A DNA stretch of 64,000 nucleotides from Aridibacter sp965216195 (GCA_965216195.1 OZ244151.1:3410001-3474000); one strand, 5' to 3'. Positions 40,901-51,320 are shown, counted from the first letter of the stretch. A program made the numbers and translations. Notes: generated by a model from the letters alone, not told the origin.

Positions 40901-43508
40901 TCGCATACCAGATAGCACCGATCGCCCCGCCGCTTCCTACCAAGTCGCCGGTAACAGCGTTGTTTGTAAGTAAGTTGGTCGCAGGATCGTAAACGAGTAG
41001 ATCGTAATTTCCGCTCCCTGTATGCCTGAGTCCGTAGAGTTTTCCATCTGCGGAATTGAAAGCAAAATCAGCTGTGCTCGCGAATGTGCCGGTAACCGTT
41101 CTTGTCGTTACGGTTGGTGAAGCCGCCTTTGTATCGACTACATAGATAGTATTTCCAGTAACTGTTCCATCAAAGCCGTACCAAATACCGTTATCATCGA
41201 CATCGCCGGCGTAAACGTTTACAGGGATTGTCACTCCAAGCGGCACGAGAGTACCGTTAGCATCAAGCCTGTAGAGATCGCCACCGCCACCAGATGCTAT
41301 TTCTGCACCGTAGATGAAATTATCGTTGGTGCTATATCCTACGGCATTTAATTGAAGTGAGGTTGTAAACAAACTGTCGTAGGTATTGGTCGCGACATTA
41401 TATTTCGATAAGGTGTAAACGTCCGGTCCCGTTGAAATTCGATAATACTGATACAACTCCGGTCCGCAAACAAAAGGCGACGGTGGCGACTCAGCGATCA
41501 TCAGCGCATAATCTTCTACCTCACCATCAAGTGCTTGCGTTACAGCTTGGGCTACTGCTCTAAAGTCCGCATTGCTTCCATCTGTATCAGTCAGTGCATC
41601 TGTGGTCAGACGAAAACGTGCATAAGTAGTTCCAACAGTCATTCCTGTTGGAGCATTTCCATTCGCACTGTTCCAAACAAGATCACTGGATGGATTTCCA
41701 TTGGTCGTGCCAGCGGGAACATTTGCGGAGTGATATTCATCGTCATCGAATGTTCCGCTGCCGTCAAAATCAATCCAAGAATGGAGCGTTGCCGAACTGC
41801 TCCCTGTATTTACTGTGATGTCGCTAGCGGGTATGGTGAATGAAGTGCTGCCGGTTGTTAACGTTCCATTGATTACAACGCCATCTTCGTCGGCAGGTCT
41901 GCTGCCTTGGGAATTATCATTGGCGGATAACGATCTTTCTGCATCAGGTGGTTTACTACCCAGATAAGGTTGCCCAGATGCGTTATCAAGTCCTGCAGGT
42001 GAACCTGCTGAACCAGGGGGATTTGCAGCCTCCAGATCGAATGAATGAGTTGGGTCGCCGTAACCCGGAGCATCACCTCTGTCACAGGGATCAAGAATAC
42101 CGATGGCAAACCCCTGGAATCCCCATCCGCCAGCTGATGAATTGGAAAGAGTCATATCAAGCTGAGTAGCTCCCTCCGTCAGATTCAAAGGAGAATTGGC
42201 AGGCCCTTCGGTTTTGCTGATAGACAGAGTATTTGTACCCCAACCACTCGCGGTATAACTCGAGCCAATAATATTTTCGATTAAACGCCAGCTTGACCCG
42301 TTGGTCGTGACCGAGAAACTTTCCCCGCTACCATTGGTTGTTTCTGCATCCGCCCAAATGACTTCCGGGGCAACTGATGATCCGTTCACCGTCATGTCAA
42401 ACGTTAAGCGGAAGCTGAAGCTGTTACTTGGTCCAATATGTCCGAGCAGAGCTTCACTGGTACTTGATGTAGACTGATAATAATTGAATGTACTCGCACC
42501 TCCCCAGGTTTCCATGTCCGTGGGTTGAAATCGGTCCGGTCCACCCGGCGGTGTAGAGGCATTTGTCGGGTTAGTATTGACTACGTTTGAAAATGTTACT
42601 GTCAATGTCCCTGCCCGACAAGGCAGTGGGTAGGTGACTTGATCACCTTCTTGTATGCCGTTGTCTAGACTAGTTCCGCCCCAAGTAAGCCATGAGATTT
42701 CTTCCTTGTACGCACCTGATCCACTATCCGCATAAACTAACACCCCATTTGACGGGCCCGGTGGAGTCGCTTCATTTAAAGTTAAAAGACTTCTATTATA
42801 GGTGCCGCTGTCAGCTCCGGTGTATGTATCACATATTCTTACTTGCCAGGTTCCGGCAGAGTTTTTTCCGTCAAAAACGGAAAGAGCATTTGAAGGCGAA
42901 GAACTACGATCATAGTAAGGAGAAGCGGTGTTATCGTTGTTACCATCATTAATCGAATTGCTGGACGCATCGTCGAGTTCGAGATCGTAATTATTGAGAG
43001 AATCGTTACTGCTTGCGATTACTATTGCAGTTGTCCCATCAGGATGTCGTAAAGTAACTCGAATATCCCCCCGGTATGAATGATTAGCATTGAAGCCAAG
43101 TTTAACGTCGTCAATCGTAAAAGAATCGTTGACTACAATATTTCTAACAATTGGGCTGCTACACGGTGTGGCACCTCCTATTGTAATAGGACTGCCGGGC
43201 ACATCCGAATACGTATATACAGCTGGTGGAGCCGGCATACTTATCGGCGAGAAATTATTTGATGTATTTAGACTGGCGGACGATGAAATACCTTTGTTAT
43301 TTTCGAAAACGCTTCCTTCGGAAACTAATTTGTTAAAATCCAAATAACGACTGAATAAGAACCTACTTCCCGAATTCCGCGAAACTCCTGCAAAATTCGT
43401 GGGTACAGCTAAAAAGCATATGAAAATCAAAACTAGAGCTATTTTGAATAGCATCAAAGCTCTGTAAGTCAATTTTTTTATTTCTGCTTTCATATCCTTC
43501 TGCTGCAT
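37974..43508 (-). CDS. Giant secreted P-domain/GEVED/DUF11 surface protein
   Basis: An 1844-residue exported protein; the signal/membrane segment is LFKIALVLIFICFLAV near residues 22-37. A proprotein-convertase-like P-domain (about 95-250; IRVTLRHPDGT, AGTWQVRICDT) is followed by a long beta region and three GEVED-type modules, each with HSWIDFDGSGTF or AWVDFDGSGTF and ending DGEVEDY or DGEVEDH (near 665, 1080 and 1245). Two read-out segments of DUF6923 style (YRLDANG, YRFDSN) lie between. Two DUF11-like domains end the protein (SAYKSVKLTND, VDAVPNDTDF). No sorting signal is seen. It is the last gene of the four-gene cluster. Confidence 0.88.
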   Translation of the reverse strand: MQQKDMKAEIKKLTYRALMLFKIALVLIFICFLAVPTNFAGVSRNSGSRFLFSRYLDFNKLVSEGSVFENNKGISSSASLNTSNNFSPISMPAPPAVYTYSDVPGSPITIGGATPCSSPIVRNIVVNDSFTIDDVKLGFNANHSYRGDIRVTLRHPDGTTAIVIASSNDSLNNYDLELDDASSNSINDGNNDNTASPYYDRSSSPSNALSVFDGKNSAGTWQVRICDTYTGADSGTYNRSLLTLNEATPPGPSNGVLVYADSGSGAYKEEISWLTWGGTSLDNGIQEGDQVTYPLPCRAGTLTVTFSNVVNTNPTNASTPPGGPDRFQPTDMETWGGASTFNYYQSTSSTSEALLGHIGPSNSFSFRLTFDMTVNGSSVAPEVIWADAETTNGSGESFSVTTNGSSWRLIENIIGSSYTASGWGTNTLSISKTEGPANSPLNLTEGATQLDMTLSNSSAGGWGFQGFAIGILDPCDRGDAPGYGDPTHSFDLEAANPPGSAGSPAGLDNASGQPYLGSKPPDAERSLSANDNSQGSRPADEDGVVINGTLTTGSTSFTIPASDITVNTGSSSATLHSWIDFDGSGTFDDDEYHSANVPAGTTNGNPSSDLVWNSANGNAPTGMTVGTTYARFRLTTDALTDTDGSNADFRAVAQAVTQALDGEVEDYALMIAESPPSPFVCGPELYQYYRISTGPDVYTLSKYNVATNTYDSLFTTSLQLNAVGYSTNDNFIYGAEIASGGGGDLYRLDANGTLVPLGVTIPVNVYAGDVDDNGIWYGFDGTVTGNTIYVVDTKAASPTVTTRTVTGTFASTADFAFNSADGKLYGLRHTGSGNYDLLVYDPATNLLTNNAVTGDLVGSGGAIGAIWYATDGFIYAHKNPNGIIYRVDPVSRTTVQVGTGPSGLQQNDGAGCRGPSPFPEVDYSDAPTSGTAPSGSGTNAYGDAIHNIVTGIQLGTNIDSDSGSLASANADGDDNDGTPDDEDGVSSFPTLTEGENSYSIPTSSISATGTGTLHSWIDFDGNGTFNSDEHTSVSVSSGTLSGALSWTFSDLMSAGNTFARFRFTSDASVTSSTPSGAASDGEVEDYQVTIDPPALDFGDAPNTFNTNLASDGARHVVDANLYLGATVADSEADAVGTTAAADSDDGDNTDDEDADVSFGRLGFPSVVTGASQYRIPVIQTVNSTGSAATVYAWVDFDGSGTFDADEATTVTIPDGSTGSDFFALEWASIPAGFASAGSQINVRLRITTDSLVDNGGTTIDERSFGLANDGEVEDHVIKVRSVVNVACNVNTLWASRGQASPIYTSLSSVNIGSGTPTDHFDVFQNVALAQAPNGNLFYPEFKNGTESNLIRFDGTNAVNVGTIPVGGLNVIRMDIGSNGIGYFTEGLNLYRFDSNAATVTFTNLGAITNAAGNAVNLTTGGGDLAIFSDGTIFIIDSSGNAFTVDPTTVEAVYRGQVTGAGTIGGITFADDGTLYVGTSIGGTTGALYSTTINPATTSWALTQIGGSSTAYGDLAGCGETTNPFGFDVSAYKSVKLTNDADSNSIVSAGDTVTYTIHYVNEAGSSSTNFQINDQLPAGLTITAAGAQVVTVSGTGTTATANASYTGAAAGALSDLLASSATLGGQGTITVTIPATVDVGASGTLLNQSSATGDGLTVAVPSDNAGQTSDLPAALQAAPFNLTVPASSISQTITAAIDPTAIVLAGLPNVGLVKACTVPADCTTNPQLPDTDLTYEITFTNTGNIAATNLAIVDAVPNDTDFKVGSASASVGSTGLTFVIEYSDDYNAASPGTATWTYTPASGAGGADAGYDRNVKAIRWRVTAGTLSQTSPNNSGSVSFIAKIR

Positions 43509-43550
43509 CTCGTTTCTCAGCCAGACTAAGTTGTATTCGATCCCAGCGTT

Positions 43551-46500
43551 TTATTTTCTTTGGTTTTTCGAAACGTCTTTATTTGGCTTCCTGTTATTAT
43601 CTTCATAGTGCTTAAGCCCTTTCTTTTTCGTGCCGAAAAGATCAAACATTCTTGAAAGTTTTGATGAAATCGAGAAGTAAAACCCGTCTCGGTCAAACAC
43701 ATTATTGTTGTTGAATCCAAGCACCTCTTTGGATCGCGAGAAATTGTAACCGCCCGCGAGTCGTAGTTCGGGAGTCGCCCAGTAGCCGCCTTCGATACCA
43801 AACCAACGGTTGCTCGAACCTGAATACGGCTGGTACAAGAATCTGCCTTCGCCTGCGATATCAAATGAACGCGTCAATTGGTATCTGGCGCGACCTTGCG
43901 ATAGCAGCGACAGGTTATAAGCGTAGGGAAGTTTCGGGGTTTCGTCCGCAGTAAACTTCGTCGCAAAACGTCCGTAGAGCTCGAGTCTGCGAGTGGTTTG
44001 GTGGAAGCCGTCAACCGAGAATATATCGTGGCTTATGTCGTTTTGCGTACCGTCTTCGGTTGTAGCGAAGAATGATTCGCGATGTTTGTAGCTAAGGAGA
44101 ACGCCGTACTTATCGGTATCGTGTGGACGAATTGCCAGAGCGAGTTGTCCGTTTACTATGGTGTTTTTCCTGCCGTTGAAATCGATGTCGCCGTACTGGA
44201 AATTACCGAGTGTCGTCCAGCCGGGTTTGAGTCGTCCCGCCGCTCCGAGACTAAATAGTTGACCAAAGCCATTTCGATCTCGCAGCTCATAACGGAAAGA
44301 GCTACGGAAATCTTCGTCCGGCAGCCAGTTAGCGCCAAACGTGAAGTTGTTGTAGCTTTCGCCCTGCCCTGCTAAATGGAAAGCGCGTTCGTAGCCAAGC
44401 TCGAGTGCGACTTTCTTGTTAATCGGTAGACGGTTTTTCAAACCTATGATCGAGAAACTATCCGTTCCGTTGATTCCGTTTTCAAGCTGGTAGCGACCGC
44501 TGAAGGTTGTGTATTTTCCAAACTGAGTTTCAACTCCAATTGCCGTTTCATAACGCGCATTTGACGAAGCAAATCCGGTGCTTGAGAAATCGGAAATTGG
44601 CGTGATCGGATTCGACGCAATTCTCTGTGTGAAGAAGAGCTTTGCGAAATCCGTAAATTTATAGCTTGCGCCGATGAGCGTTTGGCTTGGGTAGGAAGGA
44701 TCTTCCTCGCCAAGATTTTGCTCACGTTTGATTGCGAATTCGAGTTTGTTGGTTGGCTTCCAATCCGCTCCGAGGCTAAGCAGATTTGAGTTTACAACCT
44801 TATCCGATTTCGAATCTGAAAATCTTCTGAAATCATAGCCAAAATCAACCTTGAGTTTTTCGCTGACGGTCTGCGACCATTTCACGCCGGCGGTAACGCG
44901 GTTGTTGTCTACGTTGTCCGTCAAGTTCTTTTCACCGACAAGATTTACTTTTAGCGAACCGTTTTTAACAGGTTTGGTTTCGAGCGTCACCGCTGCTCTT
45001 GTTGATCCGGGGATCACCGTTGCGCCGAAAGGATTGTAGAAATTCTTCGAAGCGCTATAACCCTCAAAGCGCAGGAAACTGTCGTACATAGGCAAAGGCT
45101 GTTCAAGGGACACGAAAAACGCATCGCCGTTAAATTCGTTTGACCCGTTTGGTGTTCCCCCGTTAAAAGAAAAGCCTTGATTCAACATTCCGTTGCTTCT
45201 TGCCCACTCGAAATTGAGTTTTCCTCTATTCGGAAGTTTAAGCGTGCCGTCTAAACCGCCAAGTTGGTAAGGTGACACACCGTTTTGCTTCTGGTTTATG
45301 TATGAAAAACCGAGTCGTAACCCGAGACGATCAATGTTCTTACTCGCTCGCGCCGTGTAAACGGAAGACTCCATCCCATCGCTGCGGAATTCGTATGTAG
45401 CGACGATTTGTATCAAGTTCAAATCACGATCAAACGTCGGGACGGATCTTAAGAAGAAGATCGTTCCGGTTGAATTATCAATATTGTAGTCAACCGATCT
45501 CGAGAGAACTTCACGACTGAGAATTATCGCCGGGTTGCGCCGGTCTCTTACTTCGAGCGCAATCACTTCCGACCCAAAGAGAATCTCAGGGTGATCGAGC
45601 TGAACCAGTCCGAGGCTTCCACCCGGGATAATTTGCCGTGCGTAGGAAGTATCAGGTTTCGCGCCTGTAACAGTTACATAATCGCCTTTTGCGTTTTCAA
45701 GATGAACTTTTCCGCCGGTCAAACGCCTTGAATAACCCAGCAGACGGCTGTCAGACATACCGGGGTCGAAATCGCCAAACATCGCGTAGCTTCGTCCTCG
45801 ATCGAGTCGCGCATAAACCTTGCTGTTTGATTCAGTTTCCTGGAAGCGCGTCGACGAATCACCGAAGAGCGGATAAATATGCTCAAGCGGATTAAGCTGG
45901 AACAGCCTGTCCTGACCCGAAATTCGGTTCAAAGGCTCTTGGCTGTCGTAAGCCAAGGTGAGCATGTTTTTGTCGTCAAAAACCTTTCCTTTATAGAAGA
46001 ACTGAACGCGACCCCGTACGTTTTGGTTGACTCCGCGGTTAAACATTTCGGGAGCGTTTTTACCGACCGTAAGTTCGGCTAAACCCGCAAGAAAAGAAGG
46101 TCTTACTTCTGAAATCAAGCGAACATCAGTTTCTGCTTCGGTTTGACCCAAAACGGCTCTGATCTTTGCTTTTCCTTTGCGGTTTCCTGAGATGAGTTTT
46201 ACAAGCGCTAGTCCATCGACAAGCTCAACTTTTTGCTGCGCAGAAAATTCCGTAACCTCGCCCCTCATTTTACGGTTGCCGTTGTACAGACCAACTTCGC
46301 GTTTCTCGTCGGCAACTTCACCTTTTTCCTGGATCGGTTTGGAAGGATTCACCAGACGACCGCTTGAGGTTTCGATCATTACCGAACTGTCTTGAGCCGG
46401 GTTTTCCCATTCATCGTAAGCTTCGATCACGAGAAGCGTCGAATCACGACCCGAAGCTTGAAGTTCGTTTTTATCCGACGTAATTCTGATTCTTTTTGCG

Positions 46501-49130
46501 GGACCCCGACCGTAGATTTCCATCGTGACGGCTTTTCCGTTTCCCAGCTTCGGACTTACCGCGACCGCTTTAATTTTGTTTGGTCCGGGTTTGAGTCCGA
46601 GCCCGACAAAAGTATAGGTAGTTATCTCATTCTTCTTGTCTTCCCGGGTTGTGCCGATATTTTCTTTTCCGATTTCCTTACCGTTTAGTTCGAGTTTCGG
46701 AAACCAGCCTTTAGCGACGCTTATGTCAAGATTTAAAGCGCTCTTGCCGACAACCTTTCCATCGACAAGGCGATGAATCAGAACTTCACCAACCGGTACC
46801 CGCGTGAATTTAATTGGCTCAGTTTCCTTCGAGATTTTCGCTCTTTTGGAAAGAATTCGCTGGCTGACCGACTTATTGGAAATCTTCTTAATTATTTCGC
46901 TGGTTTCCTGATAGGATTCTTCTTCGATTAAAGCGAAATTTTGACGTAGCATACCGCCGCCGCCGAGAGGCGTTCGTAGAAGTCTCGTCCAATCTTTTCC
47001 TGAGCGGCGTCCCTGATCCGTGAGCACGAAACCTTTCGGTAGTGTAATCGGATCGATCGCAATTACCTGCGAACCTGCTGAAACTGCCGGAATGCTATAG
47101 AGCCCTTGCGTGTCGGTCGTTGCGGAGTTTCCGTTTGCGAGATAAACTCGCGCACCGGCGATCGGTTTTTCGCCCTTATCGAAAAGGTTATTTCGGTTTT
47201 CGTCAACGAAAACTTTACCGAGAATAAACTGCTTCATCGAGAAAAGACCTCGACCAACTTTTACAACGGCGCGAGTCGTTGGCGATTCAAATTCCTCACC
47301 GGAAGGGAATCTTCCTTTAGCAAGAGCGGAGTTGTAATTATCTCCTTTTTTAGCATTTACGCCGATGCGCACACGATACGTAATCGAAACGCGTTCGCCG
47401 CTGGCGACATCTCCGATATTAAAATCGAGCACGTTTCCGTTTATCGTAGGTTCGATCAATGAAGCGTCTGCGTTTCTGCGAATCTGAGCGGTTCCTTCAA
47501 CGAAGCTGAAGGAATAGGGAAGCGTATCTTTTACTACGACATCGAGCATCGGAGCCAGACTCGTGTTTTCCACATCGATTCGATAGTTTGCAATGTCGCC
47601 GATCTCAGCCTGAATTCGTTCGACCGATTTGGTCACGTTAATTATCGATTTCTCGAACATCGGGATGTTAAACGCAACATCTGCAATACTCGAGATCGTT
47701 ACAATACTCGTAGTCAGTTCGAATCCATTGGCGACAGCGACCGGCAATCCATCAGCTGATTCAACAAGCATCTGGAACAAACCGTTTCCGGCAGGGCTCA
47801 AAGTGATTTTTATCAAACGATCTCTAAAGCCATCTGCTTTTACGTTAGCGTAGTAGGTCGCCGGTTGAGATACCGTGCCCAATTGATCAGGCGCTAAACC
47901 AAAACTGAAGTGACCTTCGCTGTCGGTAGAATAAGGATTTGTGTTATCGAAATTCGGGTCGAAGCCTTGCCCTGCTGGAATCGAAAGCGGCGTGCCGTTT
48001 TGATCCGTTAAGATCACGACCTGTGCTCCCGGGATCGGAGTGCTTGCTCCGCCGCGCGCAGCATAGACCGTTCCAAACGGATCGATTACGACAACCGCGT
48101 TAGTCGTGTCGACAGTTTTCGCGTTATCAGCGGAAACTTTGGCGACGTTTATAATTCCCTGTGCCGCCTGTCCACCGGACGCAAGTGCTTTGAAGGTAAT
48201 TCGAGCGACCTCGTTCGGTTTTAACGGCTGAGAAAGTCTTACGATTATGTCCCTACCGTTGACTTCACCCTCGTCGCTATCGGACGCATCCGTCAACGAA
48301 ACACCATCGAGTTTAAGGGTGTTTGCAATGTAACTGAGTTCGACAGGAAGCTCGTCAGTAATAACTACATTTCGAGCATCAACGTCGCCGCTATTTCTAA
48401 AAGAAATCTCATATTCAAGCGGTTCGGTTTTGCTTGAAACGTAACTCGGCTTATTTTGAACGAGCTTTGAAGGAATTAGGGTCGGATCGTTTGGGTCGGT
48501 AAGATTTGCGGGATTCCCGCCTGAGTTTACGATTGTTCCTTCATCTTCAGCCTGACCATTTACCGCATCCGTGTTATTCGAACGCGCCTTTAGCGTTACG
48601 GTCAGGTTCTCATTCGGCGAGATGTCATTGGTATCGATCCTTACAAGAACTTTCATGCAGGAACCCGGATCGACAATATTCGCTAATTCCTGGTTTACAG
48701 TTATTTCGATATCGCCTGAGGAGATTCCGCCGTCTCTGTCGGCATCGTAAAAGATTGCAGTGATTTCAGCAGGCGAATTTACGTCAAGACCTGTTATCGT
48801 GTAGCTGTCTGAAACATTACTGGTGTTGCAGATTTCAAACTCACGCGTGATAGTTTCATTCGGAACAACGATTTCCGTAGGCGTGCTTTCATCAGGAGTT
48901 ACGTAAAGCGAAGAAATTTCCTCTACGGTTATAGTAACCGGAGGAGATTGAGTTTCGTGAGTATTTCCCTGCTCGTCTTCGTATTCCCCTATTGCATAGT
49001 TAACAATATCTGTTCCGCCTGCAACGGAAATTTGCTGCGCCTTAACGTAAAAATCTGCGAAGCCAATCAGAAAAGCGATTAGAACGCATGAGACAAAAAG
49101 GCACTTTTTGCTTTGAAATATCGTAAACAT
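43551..49130 (-). CDS. DUF11/SdrB-like modular protein with C-terminal outer-membrane barrel
   Basis: A 1859-residue protein with a signal peptide (CVLIAFLIGFADFYVKAQ). The N-terminal module resembles that of the next upstream gene. DUF11-like repeats follow (YEISFRNSGDVDARNVVITD, NYRIDVENTSLAPMLDVVVK), then an SdrD B-type module (GKVFVDENRNNLFDKGEKPI) near residue 655, an Ig-like part, and from about 1160 a long run of alternating strands (YTARASKNIDRLGLRLGFSY ... FYFSISSKLSRMFDLF) that reads as an outer-membrane barrel. A basic tail of about 30 residues follows the last strand. It probably anchors or exports the cluster's other proteins (inference). Confidence 0.85.
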   Translation of the reverse strand: MFTIFQSKKCLFVSCVLIAFLIGFADFYVKAQQISVAGGTDIVNYAIGEYEDEQGNTHETQSPPVTITVEEISSLYVTPDESTPTEIVVPNETITREFEICNTSNVSDSYTITGLDVNSPAEITAIFYDADRDGGISSGDIEITVNQELANIVDPGSCMKVLVRIDTNDISPNENLTVTLKARSNNTDAVNGQAEDEGTIVNSGGNPANLTDPNDPTLIPSKLVQNKPSYVSSKTEPLEYEISFRNSGDVDARNVVITDELPVELSYIANTLKLDGVSLTDASDSDEGEVNGRDIIVRLSQPLKPNEVARITFKALASGGQAAQGIINVAKVSADNAKTVDTTNAVVVIDPFGTVYAARGGASTPIPGAQVVILTDQNGTPLSIPAGQGFDPNFDNTNPYSTDSEGHFSFGLAPDQLGTVSQPATYYANVKADGFRDRLIKITLSPAGNGLFQMLVESADGLPVAVANGFELTTSIVTISSIADVAFNIPMFEKSIINVTKSVERIQAEIGDIANYRIDVENTSLAPMLDVVVKDTLPYSFSFVEGTAQIRRNADASLIEPTINGNVLDFNIGDVASGERVSITYRVRIGVNAKKGDNYNSALAKGRFPSGEEFESPTTRAVVKVGRGLFSMKQFILGKVFVDENRNNLFDKGEKPIAGARVYLANGNSATTDTQGLYSIPAVSAGSQVIAIDPITLPKGFVLTDQGRRSGKDWTRLLRTPLGGGGMLRQNFALIEEESYQETSEIIKKISNKSVSQRILSKRAKISKETEPIKFTRVPVGEVLIHRLVDGKVVGKSALNLDISVAKGWFPKLELNGKEIGKENIGTTREDKKNEITTYTFVGLGLKPGPNKIKAVAVSPKLGNGKAVTMEIYGRGPAKRIRITSDKNELQASGRDSTLLVIEAYDEWENPAQDSSVMIETSSGRLVNPSKPIQEKGEVADEKREVGLYNGNRKMRGEVTEFSAQQKVELVDGLALVKLISGNRKGKAKIRAVLGQTEAETDVRLISEVRPSFLAGLAELTVGKNAPEMFNRGVNQNVRGRVQFFYKGKVFDDKNMLTLAYDSQEPLNRISGQDRLFQLNPLEHIYPLFGDSSTRFQETESNSKVYARLDRGRSYAMFGDFDPGMSDSRLLGYSRRLTGGKVHLENAKGDYVTVTGAKPDTSYARQIIPGGSLGLVQLDHPEILFGSEVIALEVRDRRNPAIILSREVLSRSVDYNIDNSTGTIFFLRSVPTFDRDLNLIQIVATYEFRSDGMESSVYTARASKNIDRLGLRLGFSYINQKQNGVSPYQLGGLDGTLKLPNRGKLNFEWARSNGMLNQGFSFNGGTPNGSNEFNGDAFFVSLEQPLPMYDSFLRFEGYSASKNFYNPFGATVIPGSTRAAVTLETKPVKNGSLKVNLVGEKNLTDNVDNNRVTAGVKWSQTVSEKLKVDFGYDFRRFSDSKSDKVVNSNLLSLGADWKPTNKLEFAIKREQNLGEEDPSYPSQTLIGASYKFTDFAKLFFTQRIASNPITPISDFSSTGFASSNARYETAIGVETQFGKYTTFSGRYQLENGINGTDSFSIIGLKNRLPINKKVALELGYERAFHLAGQGESYNNFTFGANWLPDEDFRSSFRYELRDRNGFGQLFSLGAAGRLKPGWTTLGNFQYGDIDFNGRKNTIVNGQLALAIRPHDTDKYGVLLSYKHRESFFATTEDGTQNDISHDIFSVDGFHQTTRRLELYGRFATKFTADETPKLPYAYNLSLLSQGRARYQLTRSFDIAGEGRFLYQPYSGSSNRWFGIEGGYWATPELRLAGGYNFSRSKEVLGFNNNNVFDRDGFYFSISSKLSRMFDLFGTKKKGLKHYEDNNRKPNKDVSKNQRK

Positions 49131-49244
49131 TTTATATTACTGCAACTGAGCTAAAAACCTTTTTTGAATAACACGGGTGTCTCTTAATAACTGAGGTGTC
49201 ATCGAAACACCCGTGTCGTCTCCGTCGTCAAAAGCGACCAAGAT

Positions 49245-51260
49245 TTACTTGATCGTTCTTTCGAAGGTGAATGTTCCGCTTGCTTGAGGCGCAAGGGAAG
49301 CTATGGTGTCGGTCAGAACGCTCGAACCGGCCGAATCACCTGTGATGGTTCCTCCGTTTGAGTCGGCTGCGCTGCCTACCACCTGATCGGTTGTCGAACC
49401 CCAATTATTCGGAGCTACGTTTCCGTTCTCCGTGATAACGAGACTGGTTGCCGTCAAGCCAACGCTTCCGCCCGTTCCCGGATCTTCCGAAACGTTTGTG
49501 TAGGTAATCGTGTATTTGATCACTGCACCCGGAACCGCATCCGTCGCACCGCCTACGCCCGTACCGTTTGTAACGGCGAAGGCTTTGTCGAGGCGCACGA
49601 AACCGGTGTAAACACGATCGATCGTGTCGTTCGACTTCGTATTGTCATTTTGCGAAGTCGCACGAATTACCGTGTCGTAACCAGTAAGGACAGTTTGACC
49701 GGCAGGCAGGCTTACTCTGACCTGATAGTTTGCAGAGGCACCAAAGGCAACCGGAATATTTACGCTTCCGCCACCGCTAACGGTCGTCCACGTTGCACCG
49801 CCATCCGTCGAAATTTCAACGGTTGCGCCTGTCGGAACAGTCGGAGCTGTCATTACGAAAACGTCATCAGCGTTACCCGTATTTTGAATGGTGTTGTTAA
49901 ACACAACTTGTCCGGCAGCCGTGGTAACTCCACCCGGTGCAACGCCGGAAATACCGGTGTTTACACTCATGTTGGTGAAATCATCATTGTTGTCGGTCGG
50001 TCCGGTAGCAGCAGGTGCACCATTTGGTCCGTTAAGAACGCTAAAGGTCTTGGCAAGCGGAACTTCCACTTCCGTACCCGGAGGCGGCGTACTGGACGTA
50101 CCCGGTGTATTGTCACCGGATTGATCGGTGATTACGACTCCCGTGGAGTTTTCACCAAAGCCGTCAACGATAAGTGTAATCGGATCGTTAGCATTATTGG
50201 TCGTAACCGTAACGGTGAAATTAAAGTCCGCCGTACAGGTATCCGGATCGGTAGCTGCCAAAGCAGAGGTCGAAACCGGAATTAACAAACGCTTGATTGA
50301 TGAAGCCGGGCTAGGTTCAGTAGCTACCCAATCAGCTGGTGTAAGCGGATTTGTGGTTGCATCCGTTGTCGAGAAGAGAGTACCTGCCGGCGCTGTGCCT
50401 GCCTTAAACTCTGTTCCGGCTGGAATCGGAGCAACTACCCAGATAGCCGTACCAGCCGGTCCTGCGCCGTCCGGATCAAACGGATCGAGACTACGAGCGC
50501 CCGGATTACAGACATTGGTCGCATAAGTAATGTCTCCACCCAAGGGGATCGGTCCTGCAGGTCCCGTCAGGCTTACAAGGATCTGAGCATCAGGATCAAC
50601 TTTGACCGTGATGTCACCTCGCGCCTCGCGCAAACCATTAACCGCAGTGTTATCAACTGTTCTAACTTCGCTTGCGGAAGAGTCTGCCGCAACGTTATCG
50701 AAGTTTGTACCGGTAGTGGCGTCGCCAAGGAATACTTGTAGATCGGTGCCCGCAGCAACGGCGCCCGAAACGTCAAACGTTAAGCGGACGGTTACCGAAT
50801 CACCGGCGTTTAACGAATGAAGCACGTCGGCGCTGTTCGTTAGAATGTTTACAGGTGTTCCTGCCGGATCAATTACGGCAGCGATTGCAGTAATTCCCGT
50901 TGGGAACTGGAAGCTTCCACCATTAGCAAGAAATCTAACCTGATCCGTGAAGTTACCGGTGTTGGTAACTACAAAATCCATTGTTACACCGGTTTGTCCT
51001 GCTACAACGGTTGGATTAGTTTGTCCATCCGGTGTAATCGTCAATCCGGCAACCTTGGCAACGGTTACAACTACTTCGTTTGACTCGGTCTCGTAGCTGT
51101 TACCGCTTCCATCATCATAAGTTGCACTTGCGGTGTTTTTAATGTCCGTTCCGGCAGCGGTCTGCGCAAATCCCTGGAGCGTAAGCGCAAAAACCATCGC
51201 CGCAATTGTCATTACCTTCAGCGCTGTCTTGATTCTTAAAGAAGAGTATATTGTTTTCAT
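49245..51260 (-). CDS. Secreted DUF11-type repeat protein
   Basis: A 671-residue protein. I start it at ATG 51260 (MKTIYSSLRIKTALKVMTIA), which gives a proper signal peptide ending LQGFAQ; the upstream ATG 51302 would put 14 charged residues before it. The mature N-terminus (GTDIKNTASATYDDGSGNSY) is homologous to that of the barrel protein. Later modules have NTGNADDVFVMTAPT and VIKYTITYTNVSEDPGTGG, typical of DUF11 domains. The end is FTFERTIK. It should be an exported structural protein. Confidence 0.88.
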   Translation of the reverse strand: MKTIYSSLRIKTALKVMTIAAMVFALTLQGFAQTAAGTDIKNTASATYDDGSGNSYETESNEVVVTVAKVAGLTITPDGQTNPTVVAGQTGVTMDFVVTNTGNFTDQVRFLANGGSFQFPTGITAIAAVIDPAGTPVNILTNSADVLHSLNAGDSVTVRLTFDVSGAVAAGTDLQVFLGDATTGTNFDNVAADSSASEVRTVDNTAVNGLREARGDITVKVDPDAQILVSLTGPAGPIPLGGDITYATNVCNPGARSLDPFDPDGAGPAGTAIWVVAPIPAGTEFKAGTAPAGTLFSTTDATTNPLTPADWVATEPSPASSIKRLLIPVSTSALAATDPDTCTADFNFTVTVTTNNANDPITLIVDGFGENSTGVVITDQSGDNTPGTSSTPPPGTEVEVPLAKTFSVLNGPNGAPAATGPTDNNDDFTNMSVNTGISGVAPGGVTTAAGQVVFNNTIQNTGNADDVFVMTAPTVPTGATVEISTDGGATWTTVSGGGSVNIPVAFGASANYQVRVSLPAGQTVLTGYDTVIRATSQNDNTKSNDTIDRVYTGFVRLDKAFAVTNGTGVGGATDAVPGAVIKYTITYTNVSEDPGTGGSVGLTATSLVITENGNVAPNNWGSTTDQVVGSAADSNGGTITGDSAGSSVLTDTIASLAPQASGTFTFERTIK

Positions 51261-51320
51261 CGTTTCAATCCTTTTTGTCAGTCGCGAAATCTCGATTCGC
51301 ATTGGAAATGTGTTTAAGCT

